Positions 16,839 through 25,882 are shown, numbered from the stretch's first letter. The stretch is DNA of 64,000 nucleotides from Bradyrhizobium manausense (GCF_018129685.1 NZ_JAFCLG010000006.1:62001-126000), one strand, 5' to 3'. Numbers and translations: made by a program. The notes: generated by a model from the letters alone, not told the origin.

Positions 16839-18260
16839 CTACTTCAGCCCGAACCACAACGTCGCGATGCCGAGGAAGGAGAAGAAGCCGACCACATCCG
16901 TCACCGTCGTCACGAACGTGCCTGATGCCACGGCCGGATCGGCCCTGACACGTTCGAGCGCCATCGGGATCAGGATGCCGCCGAGCGCGCCGGCGACCAG
17001 GTTCACGATGATCGCGAGCCCGATGACAACGCCGAGGCCGGGAATCTTGAACCAGACCACGGCCGCAATGCCAGTGATCACGGCAAAGGCGAGACCGTTG
17101 ATGAGACCCACCAGCGTCTCGCGGACCACCACGCGCCAGGCATTGGAGGAGCCAAGCTCGCGGGTCGCGAGGGCGCGCACTGCGACTGTCATGGTCTGGG
17201 TCGCGGCATTGCCGCCCTGGCTGGCGACGATCGGCGCGAGCACGGCGAGCGCCACCATCTGTTCGAGCTGGCCTTCGAACAGGCCGAGCACGGACGACGC
17301 CAGGAAGGCGGTCGCGAGGTTGATCAGCAGCCAGTTGAAGCGACCGCGGGCAATCGTCAGAAACGTGTCCGACAGCTCTTCGTCGCTGGTGACGCCGCCG
17401 AGGGCCTTGAGGTCTTCATCGGCCTCCTCCTCGATGACGTCGACGACGTCGTCGACGGTGATGACGCCAACGAGGCGGTCCTGGGTGTCGAGCACCGGTG
17501 CGGCGACGAGGTTATATTTGCCGAACATGCGCGCCACCTCCTCCTGGTCCTCCAGGACGGAGACGCGGCGCCGATCCTCGTCGGTGAGCTCGGCCAGTGG
17601 CACCGGGCGACGTGCGCGGAGCAGCACGTCGAGCGGCACCGCACCCTGCCAGTGCCGGTCCTTGTCGACGACGTAGATCTCATAGAAGCGGTCAGGAAGA
17701 TCGGGCGTATCGCGCATGTAATCGATCGCCTGCCCGACCGTGAAATCCTGCGGCACGGCGATGAACTCGGTCTGCATCCGCCGGCCGGCGGAGTTCTCTG
17801 GATACAGCAGGCTGCGCTCGAGCGCGACGCGCTCCTGCAGCGGCAGCTTCTCGAGGATCTCCTCCTGATCTTCCTCGTCGAGGGTTTCGAGCAGCTCGAC
17901 CGCGTCGTCGGATTCCAGTTCGCGGACGCCCTCGGCCACCGTCTCGGGCGGCAGCTCGTCGAGGATTTCCTCGCGGACGGTCTCGTCGACCTCGTTCAGC
18001 GCGGAGAAGTCGAAGTCCGCGCCGGTCAGCTCGACCAGGCGGACGCGATCATCGGGTGCAAGCGCCGCGATGAGATCGCCGAGGTCGGCCTCGTGCAGAT
18101 CGGCCACACAGGCACGCAGCGCAGCGCTGTCACCGGCCTCGATCGCGCGGGCGATTTCCTCGACGAACTCCTGCCGGATTTCGCCGTCTTCGTTGCGCAT
18201 CGGGACGTGGTCGAGTACCAATGTCTCGGCGGGCGCAGCACCATCGATATGTTCATCCAT
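16839..18260 (-). CDS. mgtE: magnesium channel/transporter MgtE
   Basis: A 473-residue Mg2+ channel. The acidic N domain (about 30-150, with many Glu/Asp pairs such as ETLDEEDQEEILEKLP) and the paired CBS domains (about 155-275) form the cytosolic Mg2+ sensor. Five transmembrane helices begin near 315. The pore motif GGNAATQ follows LAPIVASQ, as in MgtE. Length and domain order are normal. It is divergent from the first deacetylase gene with a 75-base gap. Confidence 0.96.
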   Translation of the reverse strand: MDEHIDGAAPAETLVLDHVPMRNEDGEIRQEFVEEIARAIEAGDSAALRACVADLHEADLGDLIAALAPDDRVRLVELTGADFDFSALNEVDETVREEILDELPPETVAEGVRELESDDAVELLETLDEEDQEEILEKLPLQERVALERSLLYPENSAGRRMQTEFIAVPQDFTVGQAIDYMRDTPDLPDRFYEIYVVDKDRHWQGAVPLDVLLRARRPVPLAELTDEDRRRVSVLEDQEEVARMFGKYNLVAAPVLDTQDRLVGVITVDDVVDVIEEEADEDLKALGGVTSDEELSDTFLTIARGRFNWLLINLATAFLASSVLGLFEGQLEQMVALAVLAPIVASQGGNAATQTMTVAVRALATRELGSSNAWRVVVRETLVGLINGLAFAVITGIAAVVWFKIPGLGVVIGLAIIVNLVAGALGGILIPMALERVRADPAVASGTFVTTVTDVVGFFSFLGIATLWFGLK

Positions 18261-18335
18261 GGAACGCCTCGCCGTCTGACAGGTTGATGGTTGGGCTGAC
18301 GGTCAGGGAATACCCACAAGACAATCGCGAGCGCA

Positions 18336-19142
18336 ATGGCAAAGATGCACCCGCCGAAATGGACCTCGATCACGACGGGCCTGGCTCTCGCCACCCTCAC
18401 GGCGATCGGCTCGGCCCGGGCCGCAGACTGCCCGCGGAGCGATGCACTCGGCACCTCACGGGTGCTCAGTGTCGATGCGAAGACCACGCCCCGCGTTGGC
18501 CTGAAAAGTTTTCCGCAGACATTGCCGCTCGCCGATCATGAAGTGGTGCTGACCTTCGATGACGGTCCTCGTCCGCCGTCGACGAACAAGGTGCTGGCGG
18601 CGCTGGCGCAGGAATGCGTACGCGCGACCTTCTTCCTGGTCGGCCGGAGCTCCACCGAATTTCCGGACCTGGTCAAGCGCATCGCCCGCGAGGGTCACAC
18701 CATCGGCCACCACACCTGGTCGCATCCGTACATGGCGCGGATTCCGGCCGATACCGCGAAGTACGAGATCGACCACGGCATCGCCGCGGATGAGAAGGCG
18801 CTGAACGGGGTCGCAACGACGACGCCGTCGACGCCGTTCTTCCGCTTCCCCTATTTCGAATCCACGCCGGCTCAGCTCGATCAGCTCGAGCAGCGCGGCA
18901 TCGTTGTGTTCGGGGCCGATTTCTGGGCCAGCGACTGGAACGACATGACGCCGGAGCAGGAACTCAAGCTGATCACCGACCGCGTGACTGCCGCGCGCAA
19001 GGGTATCATCCTGTTCCACGATGCCCAGCCGCGCACGGCGGCCATGATGCCGGACTTCCTGCGGTGGCTGCGGGAAAACGGCTATCACATCGTCCACATC
19101 GTGCCGGCTGGCACATCGCAGCAGAACGCCGACGCGCATTGA
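18336..19142 (+). CDS. secreted polysaccharide deacetylase (NodB-homology domain), copy 1
   Basis: A 268-residue exported carbohydrate esterase-4 enzyme that would remove N-acetyl groups from a polysaccharide. A signal peptide ends near ARA|ADC (about residue 29). NodB motifs are present: TFDDGP (catalytic Asp and metal Asp), HTIGHHTWSHP (metal His pair), RFPYFES (variant of the usual RxPxG) and ILFHDAQ. It is a tandem paralogue of the next gene: both begin the mature protein with C(P)..(P/S)DALGTSR and share DHEVVLTFDDGP. Confidence 0.9.
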   Translation: MAKMHPPKWTSITTGLALATLTAIGSARAADCPRSDALGTSRVLSVDAKTTPRVGLKSFPQTLPLADHEVVLTFDDGPRPPSTNKVLAALAQECVRATFFLVGRSSTEFPDLVKRIAREGHTIGHHTWSHPYMARIPADTAKYEIDHGIAADEKALNGVATTTPSTPFFRFPYFESTPAQLDQLEQRGIVVFGADFWASDWNDMTPEQELKLITDRVTAARKGIILFHDAQPRTAAMMPDFLRWLRENGYHIVHIVPAGTSQQNADAH

Positions 19143-19336
19143 TGCCGGAATGTCACGCCTGACCAAAATGGGGTGATTTGAGCCCTATTAACACTCTGTT
19201 CATGCTACGCCATGCATTGATTGCGGGGCGTCTTGAGCGGAACCTTGGGCGAGAAACGTCTTTGCGCCTGAACCGTTTCCGGGCATCTCCGACCTACGGA
19301 TATTGCACGCGACGTAGATGAGGACAGACGGAATTC

Positions 19337-20629
19337 ATGATCGAAAGTAGCGTTGTAGTTCGGACGCGATCGTGGACCGTCCTGTCGGCTGCCCTGCCAG
19401 CTGTCGTGCGAGCTGTGTTGTTCCTGGGGGTGCTGACCACCGCCTCGACAGCAGCGTTGGCCGCCGAATGCCCGGGCCATCCCGACGCGCTCGGCACCTC
19501 CCGCACCCTCGTCGTCGATCCGCGCGAGCATCCGCGCATCGGCACCATGCAGTACCGTGAGACGCTGCCGCTGAAGGACCATGAGGTCGTGCTGACCTTC
19601 GACGACGGTCCGCTGCCGAAATATTCCAATCAGGTGCTTCAGATCCTCGCCGACGAGTGCATCAAGGCGACCTTCTTCATCATCGGCGAGCAGGCCAAGG
19701 CGAACCCGGAGGGCGTGCGCAAGCTGGTTGCAGCCGGTCACACCGTCGGCACGCACAGCATGACCCATCCCCTGACCATGGACCGGATGCCAATCGACAA
19801 GGTCGAGGCCCAGGTCGATGGCGGCATCCAGTGGACCTCCGCGGCGATGACGGACCCGTCCAAGCTCGCGCCGTTCTTCCGCATTCCCGGCCTGATGCGC
19901 GCCGATGGCGTGGAAAATCTTCTGATCTCGCGCGGCATCCAGGTGTGGAGCGCCGACTTCCCGGCCGACGACTGGCGCCACATCTCGCCGGATCGCGTCT
20001 ACCAGCTCGCGATCCAGCGGCTGGAGGCCAAGGGCAAAGGCATTCTGCTGCTGCACGACATCCAGGCGCGCACCGTGGCGGCGCTGCCAAAGATCATCCG
20101 CGACCTCAAGGCGCGCGGCTATCGCATCGTGCATGTCGTGCCGGCAACCGCCGACCAACCGGCAACACCGACGACGACCGTGGAGTGGCTGCTGCATCCG
20201 CCGACGGAGACGACGCCGATTGCGCGCTGGCCGGCTGTCCCGAATTTCGTGTTCACGCAGACCGCAGCGATGCCTGCGCCCGGTCTTGCCGACCTCAACA
20301 CACAGACTGCGCACCCGCCGCTGGTGCTGCCGCGCATGACCATGGCACAGGCCGATATCGCATCCACCCTGCCCGCCCCCGGCCGCGATCTCTTCACGAT
20401 CCCCGAGGGCTCGGTCGAAGTTCTGTTGTCGGCGACCTTGTCGCGGCGCGCCGCCACCCGGCTCGCGATGGCGGCCGAGGCACCGCGCGCCAGCAAGCGC
20501 AACGCGGGGAAGATTCAGGCGCGCCGAACCGCGCATGCCGGCCACGCCGCGCCGAAGCACGCGGCTCAGGCCAAGAGCGCAGCGCCGCGACCGACCCGGC
20601 TCGCAAGCTTGAAGAAGCGCCCGCAGTAA
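19337..20629 (+). CDS. secreted polysaccharide deacetylase, copy 2 with C-terminal basic extension
   Basis: A 430-residue paralogue of the preceding gene. The signal peptide is followed by a mature start near AECPGHPDALGTSR. The NodB domain (about 80-275) has TFDDGP, HTVGTHSMTHP, FRIPGLM and LLLHDIQ. About 150 extra C-terminal residues form a Pro/Ala/Lys/His-rich low-complexity tail that copy 1 lacks; it may bind the cell wall or an anionic polymer. The two genes lie 194 bases apart in the same direction and look like a tandem duplication. Confidence 0.9.
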   Translation: MIESSVVVRTRSWTVLSAALPAVVRAVLFLGVLTTASTAALAAECPGHPDALGTSRTLVVDPREHPRIGTMQYRETLPLKDHEVVLTFDDGPLPKYSNQVLQILADECIKATFFIIGEQAKANPEGVRKLVAAGHTVGTHSMTHPLTMDRMPIDKVEAQVDGGIQWTSAAMTDPSKLAPFFRIPGLMRADGVENLLISRGIQVWSADFPADDWRHISPDRVYQLAIQRLEAKGKGILLLHDIQARTVAALPKIIRDLKARGYRIVHVVPATADQPATPTTTVEWLLHPPTETTPIARWPAVPNFVFTQTAAMPAPGLADLNTQTAHPPLVLPRMTMAQADIASTLPAPGRDLFTIPEGSVEVLLSATLSRRAATRLAMAAEAPRASKRNAGKIQARRTAHAGHAAPKHAAQAKSAAPRPTRLASLKKRPQ

Positions 20630-20633
20630 ACCT

Positions 20634-21008
20634 TCACTGCCGGAAGATGGCGGCGACACAGAGCAGCACGATCAGCGCCAGGAAGAACAGGTCCATGTAG
20701 GACTTGATCTCGCCGTCACGGCGCAGCCGCGCGACGTCGGTGACGATTTGCTTGCGGGCTGCTGTGCCGCCCGCACCGTCATTGATCGGCGCCTGCAGAC
20801 GCCTCGTCTCCGCCTCCAGTTTCTCGATCTTCTGGAAGAAGTAGAACGCCCGCAAGGTCGAGGCCGCGCGCATCCCGCTATAGACCAGCACGAGCACCGC
20901 AAGCAGCGCCCGGTACTCATACTTCTCCATGTAGTTCAGGCCGAAATAGACCAGCGTGAGGAAAACGAAGTTGGTCAGGAAGCGGTAGACGAAGCTTAGA
21001 AAGACCAT
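20634..21008 (-). CDS. hypothetical small membrane protein
   Basis: A 124-residue protein with two or three N-terminal hydrophobic segments (about 5-25 and 32-50), a charged coiled-coil-like middle (KIEKLEAETRRLQ) and a C-terminal helix (MDLFFLALIVLLCVAAIF). No family is recognised. It is convergent with the second deacetylase gene (4-base gap). The interval after it, 21009-21231, holds no clear gene. Confidence 0.7.
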   Translation of the reverse strand: MVFLSFVYRFLTNFVFLTLVYFGLNYMEKYEYRALLAVLVLVYSGMRAASTLRAFYFFQKIEKLEAETRRLQAPINDGAGGTAARKQIVTDVARLRRDGEIKSYMDLFFLALIVLLCVAAIFRQ

Positions 21009-21231
21009 GCTGGCTCCAGCGAAGAGAGGTCGCGCGAGGTCCGTCTACGCCGCTTTTGTTTCAACGAGGCTACGATTGCCCGCACGCCGCCGCCTTTTAT
21101 CCACGCGCCGCCATAATGCAAGCGCGAGCCGCAGGCCGCCGCCTGTTCCACGCGCCCTCCGCTGCGGCTCGATGGAGATTCGATGGAAGCTACGATAGAC
21201 TGCCGCCGCCGCTTACGCGTGAGGTCTGCCG

Positions 21232-21489
21232 ATGCCGAAAAAGGGAATCACGGGCCACGACGACTGGGTTATGACCGAAGCGCTCGCAACCGCCCTGGTC
21301 GCGCTGGAGCAGCTTGAGACGAAGCACCAGCCGAGCGCGCATATGGATGACATCCGCAAGATGCTGTCGCACGGCAAGGAGCCGACCGCGGTGCGCTTGC
21401 ACCTCGCCCAGGCCAAATGCCGCCTGTTTCCGGAGACGGATCCGCTGGAAATCTACAAGGAATACGGCATCGGCGAGGAATATGGCTAG
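21232..21489 (+). CDS. small conserved hypothetical protein
   Basis: An 85-residue soluble protein beginning MPKKGITGHDDWVMTEALAT. It is predicted largely helical, with a Cys near residue 63 and an acidic end (EIYKEYGIGEEYG). GAGG lies just upstream of the ATG. No domain is recognised; composition and codon bias support a real gene. Confidence 0.65.
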   Translation: MPKKGITGHDDWVMTEALATALVALEQLETKHQPSAHMDDIRKMLSHGKEPTAVRLHLAQAKCRLFPETDPLEIYKEYGIGEEYG

Positions 21490-21717
21490 GCGATCTGCCT
21501 GCCTCTCCCGCGGCCCCATCCGACGTCATTTCAACGGCTTGCCATCGATCCTTCAGGCTCAGGCTTCACCTGAGCCGCGCGTGCATTAATCGAAACCACA
21601 CCATGACCAATGGGCTGGGCCTTCTTCCTCCGAGATCGATTCAATTTGAGGCAATGGTTTAGCGGCATCGCGAGGTCTGTCTGCGAGCCTCCCGTCCGGA
21701 CGCCGATGGGGGCAGGC

Positions 21718-22443
21718 ATGACCGGATCTTGCAGGACGCAACTCAACACCGCCGCACGGATTTGCCGGTGGATGATGGCTGCCGCCGCCCTCGCCGCCGC
21801 CGCGCTGAATGGTGCGCCGGCCCACGCCTTCCTGGTCCGCCCGGCGCTGTTCGCCGCGATCGGAAACGCCACAAAGGCTCCGAACGGATGGTTGCAGCTC
21901 TGCGCCAGCAATGCCGAGGAATGCAAGCCGGCCGCCGACCAGGCCCGCGACGTGACGTTGACGCCGGACCTGCTGCAACAGCTCTATGACATCAACAAAT
22001 ACGTCAACGACCGCGTCACCTGGACCAGCGATGCCGAACTCTACGGTACGAGTGAACGCTGGGCCTATCCGCTCGACCGAGGCGATTGCGAGGACATGGT
22101 GCTGCTCAAGCGGCGGATGCTGGCCAAGGCCGGCTGGCCGATTGGCGCCTTGCTGATTACCGTCGTCGAGGAGCGCGGCCAGGGCAAACAAGGAGAGAAG
22201 ACGCGTCACGCGGTGCTGACCGTCCGGTCGGACCGCGGCGAAATGATCCTCGACAACCAGACCCCGGAAATCCTGTTCTGGTACGAGACCAGTTATCGCT
22301 ATCTGTTACGGCAGAGCGCGACGGACCCGAATGTCTGGGTATCCTATGGCTCCGATCTGGCCAGGCCAGTGGCGGCGATGCCCGTCCCCGTGTCCAGCTC
22401 CTCGCCTTTGGAGCTGCCTCCCCCTCTGGGGATCAAGCCCTAG
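21718..22443 (+). CDS. bacterial transglutaminase-like cysteine proteinase (BTLCP family)
   Basis: An exported protein of about 241 residues. The signal peptide runs through MMAAAALAAAALNGAPAHA. The papain-like catalytic residues are in order: Cys in DRGDCEDMVLLKRRML, His in KTRHAVLTV, Asp in MILDNQ. BTLCP proteins are periplasmic proteases, some acting on adhesins (LapG-type). The ATG at 21718, after GGGGGCAGG, gives a proper signal peptide; the frame extends upstream. Its TAG stop shares CTAG with the stop of the convergent HTH gene. Confidence 0.87.
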   Translation: MTGSCRTQLNTAARICRWMMAAAALAAAALNGAPAHAFLVRPALFAAIGNATKAPNGWLQLCASNAEECKPAADQARDVTLTPDLLQQLYDINKYVNDRVTWTSDAELYGTSERWAYPLDRGDCEDMVLLKRRMLAKAGWPIGALLITVVEERGQGKQGEKTRHAVLTVRSDRGEMILDNQTPEILFWYETSYRYLLRQSATDPNVWVSYGSDLARPVAAMPVPVSSSSPLELPPPLGIKP

Positions 22444-22808
22444 CCCTTCTCGGGGCGGCGAAGCCGCGGCTCCTGCCGTGCACGAAGTTGCTCTTCGTAC
22501 TTCAGCTTCTCCAGCAACATGTCAGTAACAAGACGTCGCAATTGGGCGTTTTCCAACTCCAGCTGCCTGATGAGCTGTTCGGAGCCAGCCTTATGCTGGG
22601 AGAGCGAGCCGCCATTGACCCCGCCGTCCGATTCGTCGTCCATCGACGGGACCGGAGATCGGAGCATCTTCTTCCAGCGGTGGTAGGTCATCACGCTGAC
22701 GCCGAGCGCCTTTGATATCTCGCGCTGGGTCTTGCCCTTGGCCGCTAGTTGATCCGCCTGGGCCAGCTTGTCCGATATTTCCCGCGAATCATGCCGCCTG
22801 CCGACCAT
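22440..22808 (-). CDS. orphan transposase-OrfA-like helix-turn-helix protein
   Basis: A 122-residue basic protein. An N-terminal HTH (AQADQLAAKGKTQREISKAL, then GVSVMTYHRWKK) is followed by a leucine-zipper helix (LIRQLELENAQLRRLVTDML), the layout of IS3-family OrfA. No OrfB frame or terminal inverted repeats are nearby, so it may be a domesticated or stranded fragment. The ATG at 22806-22808 follows AGAGGGTGGAG; a TTG at 22821-22823 is possible. No gene lies between it and the tRNA (22809-23046). Confidence 0.65.
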   Translation of the reverse strand: MVGRRHDSREISDKLAQADQLAAKGKTQREISKALGVSVMTYHRWKKMLRSPVPSMDDESDGGVNGGSLSQHKAGSEQLIRQLELENAQLRRLVTDMLLEKLKYEEQLRARQEPRLRRPEKG

Positions 22809-23046
22809 CTCCACCCTCTTCAAACAATGTCCCTGACCACCCTAGTAAGCGCGGCAAGCCAACCTTTTCAATATGGTTATAAAGAGTTGGGCTGCCGCTG
22901 ATCGGCACCGAAACACGGCATCGTGGCATTGAGCAATACCAGAGGTCGTATTGCAACAAATGGTCGAGAACGGAACAGATGGTCTGGGGTTAAATGGACA
23001 TCCACGGAAGCCCGCGGATGCAGTTCGACAATCAGCAAATGCCTAA

Positions 23047-23131
23047 TGGTGCGCTCGGAGGGACTCGAACCCCCACTCGGTTAAGAACTGCCACCTCAAG
23101 GCAGCGCGTCTACCAGTTCCGCCACGAGCGC
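23047..23131 (-). tRNA. tRNA-Leu (anticodon GAG)
   Basis: Read on the minus strand, GCGCTCG pairs with CGAGCGC to form the acceptor stem, and CCA is encoded at the 3' end. The anticodon arm is CTGCC-TTGAGGT-GGCAG, giving GAG at positions 34-36, which reads CUC leucine codons. A long variable arm and the TTCGAGTCC T-loop are present. The 85-base length is normal for tRNA-Leu. Confidence 0.96.
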
Positions 23132-23307
23132 AAGAAGATACCGGCCTGAGGTCGTTGGCTGGCCGGATCAGCGGCCGCCGATCTAACAAATCCATCAGGG
23201 GGATACAAGTCTGCAAAGACCCTGAATTCCACAAGCTGGTCAGGAAAGTCGCGATCCTCGTCCGGATCGGCCCAATCAGGCCGCCAGCGGGTCCGCGGGC
23301 CCCGGCC

Positions 23308-23562
23308 CTACCGGGTCCCAGGCGTCCGCGGCAACATTTGTTTGACCTCGACCGCAATCCGGTTGCGGTCGACCAGCACAACGCCGGAGGCGACCGGCAG
23401 ATTGTTGGCGAGAACCTTGACCTCGTCGGCCTCGGTTGCATCCAGCTCGATGATGGCGCCGCGGGAAAGACGTAATACTTGATGGATCGGCATGGTGGTC
23501 GTCCCGAGGACGACCATGAGATCCACGGTGACTTTATCGAGTGTGGGCACTGTCAGGACCAC
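23308..23562 (-). CDS. FliN/FliY-family motor-switch-like protein (SpoA domain)
   Basis: An 84-residue protein made of one SpoA (FliM/FliN C-terminal) domain. Family features are the opening VTVDLMVVLGTTTMPIHQVLRL, the turn LSRGAIIELD and the closing VASGVVLVDRNRIAVEVKQM. In flagella such a domain forms the C-ring; in type III secretion SpoA proteins form the sorting platform. No flagellar or secretion gene is adjacent. The start is a GTG at 23560-23562. It may serve a distant flagellar cluster or be a stand-alone copy. Confidence 0.82.
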   Translation of the reverse strand: MVLTVPTLDKVTVDLMVVLGTTTMPIHQVLRLSRGAIIELDATEADEVKVLANNLPVASGVVLVDRNRIAVEVKQMLPRTPGTR

Positions 23563-23655
23563 CGCAACTGGGGACTACACCAAGGAACTTGAACCAGGGA
23601 CTGGAAGCAAGGACTTGGAATTTGCGTCCCATCATCACCACGTTATGGTTAGCCA

Positions 23656-24390
23656 ATGGTTAATTCGCCTCAAAACCTCCGCCAACAGCTCGATTTGACG
23701 TCGTTTTCCGCCACCGGCGAGACCGTCGAGTGGCGGATCTCGGACGCTCCCGTGCACTATCCGGATGCCGTAGCGGCTATGGAGGCCCGTGTCGCCGCGA
23801 TCGCCGCGGGCGAGGCGCCCGAGTTGGTCTGGCTGCTCGAACACCCCCCGCTCTATACCTCCGGGACATCAGGCAAGGCGACCGACCTGCTCGATCCCCG
23901 CTTCCCCACCTTTGCCAGCGGACGCGGCGGGCAGCTCACCTATCACGGGCCCGGTCAGCGGGTGGCCTATATCATGCTCGATCTCAAGCGGCGGCGTCCG
24001 GACGTGCGGGCCTATGTCGCGAGCCTGGAGGAACTGGTTCTGAAGACGCTCGCCGCCTTCAATGTCCGCGGCGAGCGGCGCGAAGATCGAGTCGGCGTCT
24101 GGGTGAAGCGCCCGGACAAGGGGCCCGAGCACGAGGACAAGATCGCCGCGATCGGCGTGCGGCTGAAGCGCTGGGTCTCGTTTCATGGCATCGCCATCAA
24201 TGTCGAACCGGAGCTGGAGCACTTTGCCGGCATCGTGCCCTGCGGCGTTGCCGATCGCCGCTACGGCGTCACCTCGCTGGCCGATCTCGGCCAGCTCGTG
24301 ACAATGGCCGATGTCGACATCGCGCTGCGGCAGGCATTCGAGGAGCTGTTCGGGCCGACCCACGCGCTGCTGCCGGAGGCGGCGGTCTAA
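23656..24390 (+). CDS. lipB: octanoyltransferase LipB
   Basis: This enzyme moves octanoyl from acyl carrier protein to lipoyl domains, the first step of lipoate synthesis in the cytoplasm. Signature motifs are present: [12 protein letters not shown], the catalytic Lys region ([19 protein letters not shown]) and the nucleophilic Cys in GIVPCGV. The 244-residue length is typical. The ATG at 23656 gives a normal N-terminus. It stands alone, divergent from the FliN-like gene. Confidence 0.96.
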   Translation: MVNSPQNLRQQLDLTSFSATGETVEWRISDAPVHYPDAVAAMEARVAAIAAGEAPELVWLLEHPPLYTSGTSGKATDLLDPRFPTFASGRGGQLTYHGPGQRVAYIMLDLKRRRPDVRAYVASLEELVLKTLAAFNVRGERREDRVGVWVKRPDKGPEHEDKIAAIGVRLKRWVSFHGIAINVEPELEHFAGIVPCGVADRRYGVTSLADLGQLVTMADVDIALRQAFEELFGPTHALLPEAAV

Positions 24391-24589
24391 TCCATTTCTG
24401 TTGGAGACACGCTGACCGCGTTCTCGACGAGTGCGGAATCGGTTACCCTTGTGTCAGGCGCCGCCCACGCCTCCCCCCTCCGCCGGGAAAGCAGACTTCA
24501 TGTCGGGCGATGCGACCATCGGACCAACTGTTCGAGCGCTGAGCATAAGGAGGGATTGCGCTTTCTGCTCGCATCAGGAGGTTCTGACG

Positions 24590-25303
24590 ATGAAGCTGTC
24601 TGCACCGATCTATCATCTCAAGCGCAAGGCCAGGCGCCTGTCCCGCGAGGACGGCATCCCGCTCCACGACGCGCTCGACCGCGTCGCTGCGACGGAAGGC
24701 TTTTCCGCCTGGAGCATGCTGGCGGCGAAAGCGGCCGCGGCGACACCGGCGAACAAGCTGTTTCCGCACTTCAAACCTGGCGATCTGGTGCTGGTCGGGG
24801 CGCGTCCCGGCCAAGGCAAGACGCTGATGAGCCTCGCGCTTGCCGTGGAAGCCATGAAGTCGGGCCATCGGGCCGCGTTCTTCTCGCTCGAATACACCGA
24901 GAAGGACGTGCTGGATCGCCTGCGCGCGATCGGCGCGGAGCCCGCGCAGTTCGACAAGCGATTTGAGGTCGATTGCTCCGACGCCATCAGCGCCGACTAC
25001 GTCGTCAAGCAGATGGCGGCAGCTCCCCGCGGCACAGTCGTGGTGATCGACTATCTGCAACTGCTCGACCAGCGGCGGGAACACCCCGACCTGACTGTTC
25101 AGGTGCGCACATTGAAATCCTACGCGCGCGACAAGGGGCTGATCATGGTCTTCATCTCCCAGATCGACCGGTCCTACGATTCCTCGGTCAAGCCCTGCCC
25201 TGATCTCAGCGATGTGAGACTGCCCAACCCGCTGGATCTGAAGCTGTTCGACAAGACGTGCTTCATCAACAATGCCGAGGTGCAGTTCCGCGTGGCAAGC
25301 TGA
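24590..25303 (+). CDS. minimal DnaB-type RecA-fold ATPase
   Basis: A 237-residue protein. Residues 1-50 hold a short motif (KRKARRLSREDGIPLHDALD and then EGFSAWSML). Residues 60-237 form a DnaB C-terminal-like ATPase: Walker A in GARPGQGKT, FSLEYTEKDV corresponding to the DnaB H1a region, Walker B in VVVIDYLQLL, and a sensor loop FISQIDRS. The DnaB N-terminal domain is missing, and so are the usual C-terminal arginine-finger motifs. A replicative role is therefore unlikely. The ATG at 24590 has a clear AGGAGG. Partners are not evident. Confidence 0.8.
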   Translation: MKLSAPIYHLKRKARRLSREDGIPLHDALDRVAATEGFSAWSMLAAKAAAATPANKLFPHFKPGDLVLVGARPGQGKTLMSLALAVEAMKSGHRAAFFSLEYTEKDVLDRLRAIGAEPAQFDKRFEVDCSDAISADYVVKQMAAAPRGTVVVIDYLQLLDQRREHPDLTVQVRTLKSYARDKGLIMVFISQIDRSYDSSVKPCPDLSDVRLPNPLDLKLFDKTCFINNAEVQFRVAS

Positions 25304-25310
25304 TGATCGG

Positions 25311-25338
25311 GCCGCGGGTGAGATCGCTCACCCGCGGC
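25311..25338. terminator. bidirectional hairpin terminator
   Basis: GCCGCGGGTGAG (25311-25322) pairs perfectly with CTCACCCGCGGC (25327-25338) over a 4-base loop. It separates the convergent ATPase and tautomerase genes. Confidence 0.8.
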
Positions 25339-25346
25339 TTGCCTCC

Positions 25347-25769
25347 TCACGCGGCCTTCAGCGACACGTCGAGCTTGCCGGCGATGTAACGGCGCTCCTG
25401 GGTGAGGCCGCCAAAGCCGTAGGCATCGCCCCTGACCTCGTCGACATGCAAATACGTCTCGGGATGCAGCGGGCCCAAAATCTCGGCCATGCGCTTGAAT
25501 ATGGCGGCAAGATAAGCGGCCTTCTCGTCCTTGGTGTTGGTGCCCTCGGTGACGTGGATGTCGATCCAGTAGCTGGCGAGCTTCTGCTCGGCGAGCGACG
25601 TCCCGCCGGCGAACCAGTCACCCGCATCGACCGACTTCACGATGATGGCGGTGACCCTGGGATCCTTGTGAAGAATTTGCGCAGTGAGCTCGGACACGGC
25701 GCTGGCGATGTCGGCCTTCAACGACGGCGACTGGCGGGTAGACGTATAGGACACGGTGATCAGGGGCAT
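25347..25769 (-). CDS. tautomerase family protein
   Basis: A 140-residue 4-oxalocrotonate tautomerase-superfamily protein. The catalytic Pro follows the initiator Met (MPLITVSYTSTRQ). The longer C-terminal part (YWIDIHVTEGTNTKDEKAAY) resembles YusQ/Tautomerase_3-like long forms. Its role may be keto-enol isomerisation of a small acid, but no pathway genes are adjacent. It is divergent from a LysR gene that probably controls it. Confidence 0.86.
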   Translation of the reverse strand: MPLITVSYTSTRQSPSLKADIASAVSELTAQILHKDPRVTAIIVKSVDAGDWFAGGTSLAEQKLASYWIDIHVTEGTNTKDEKAAYLAAIFKRMAEILGPLHPETYLHVDEVRGDAYGFGGLTQERRYIAGKLDVSLKAA

Positions 25770-25843
25770 TGTCGTTCTCCTCAGGATGTCGCGCAGGTCT
25801 TGCGCGGCGTTGGCAGGAAGCTAGACCTTCACCCATCATTTTG

Positions 25844-25874
25844 GTACCTTATCTCATATGATACCAGTGATAAG
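25844..25874. promoter_or_regulatory. inverted repeats in LysR/tautomerase divergent promoter
   Basis: CTTATC (25848-25853) and GATAAG (25869-25874) form an inverted repeat around TCATATGA, and GGTA...TACC arms overlap it. LysR-type regulators bind such dyads (T-N11-A type) between divergent genes. The site lies 9 bases before the LysR ATG and 75 bases before the tautomerase ATG. Binding is inferred. Confidence 0.5.
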
Positions 25875-25882
25875 AATTCATA

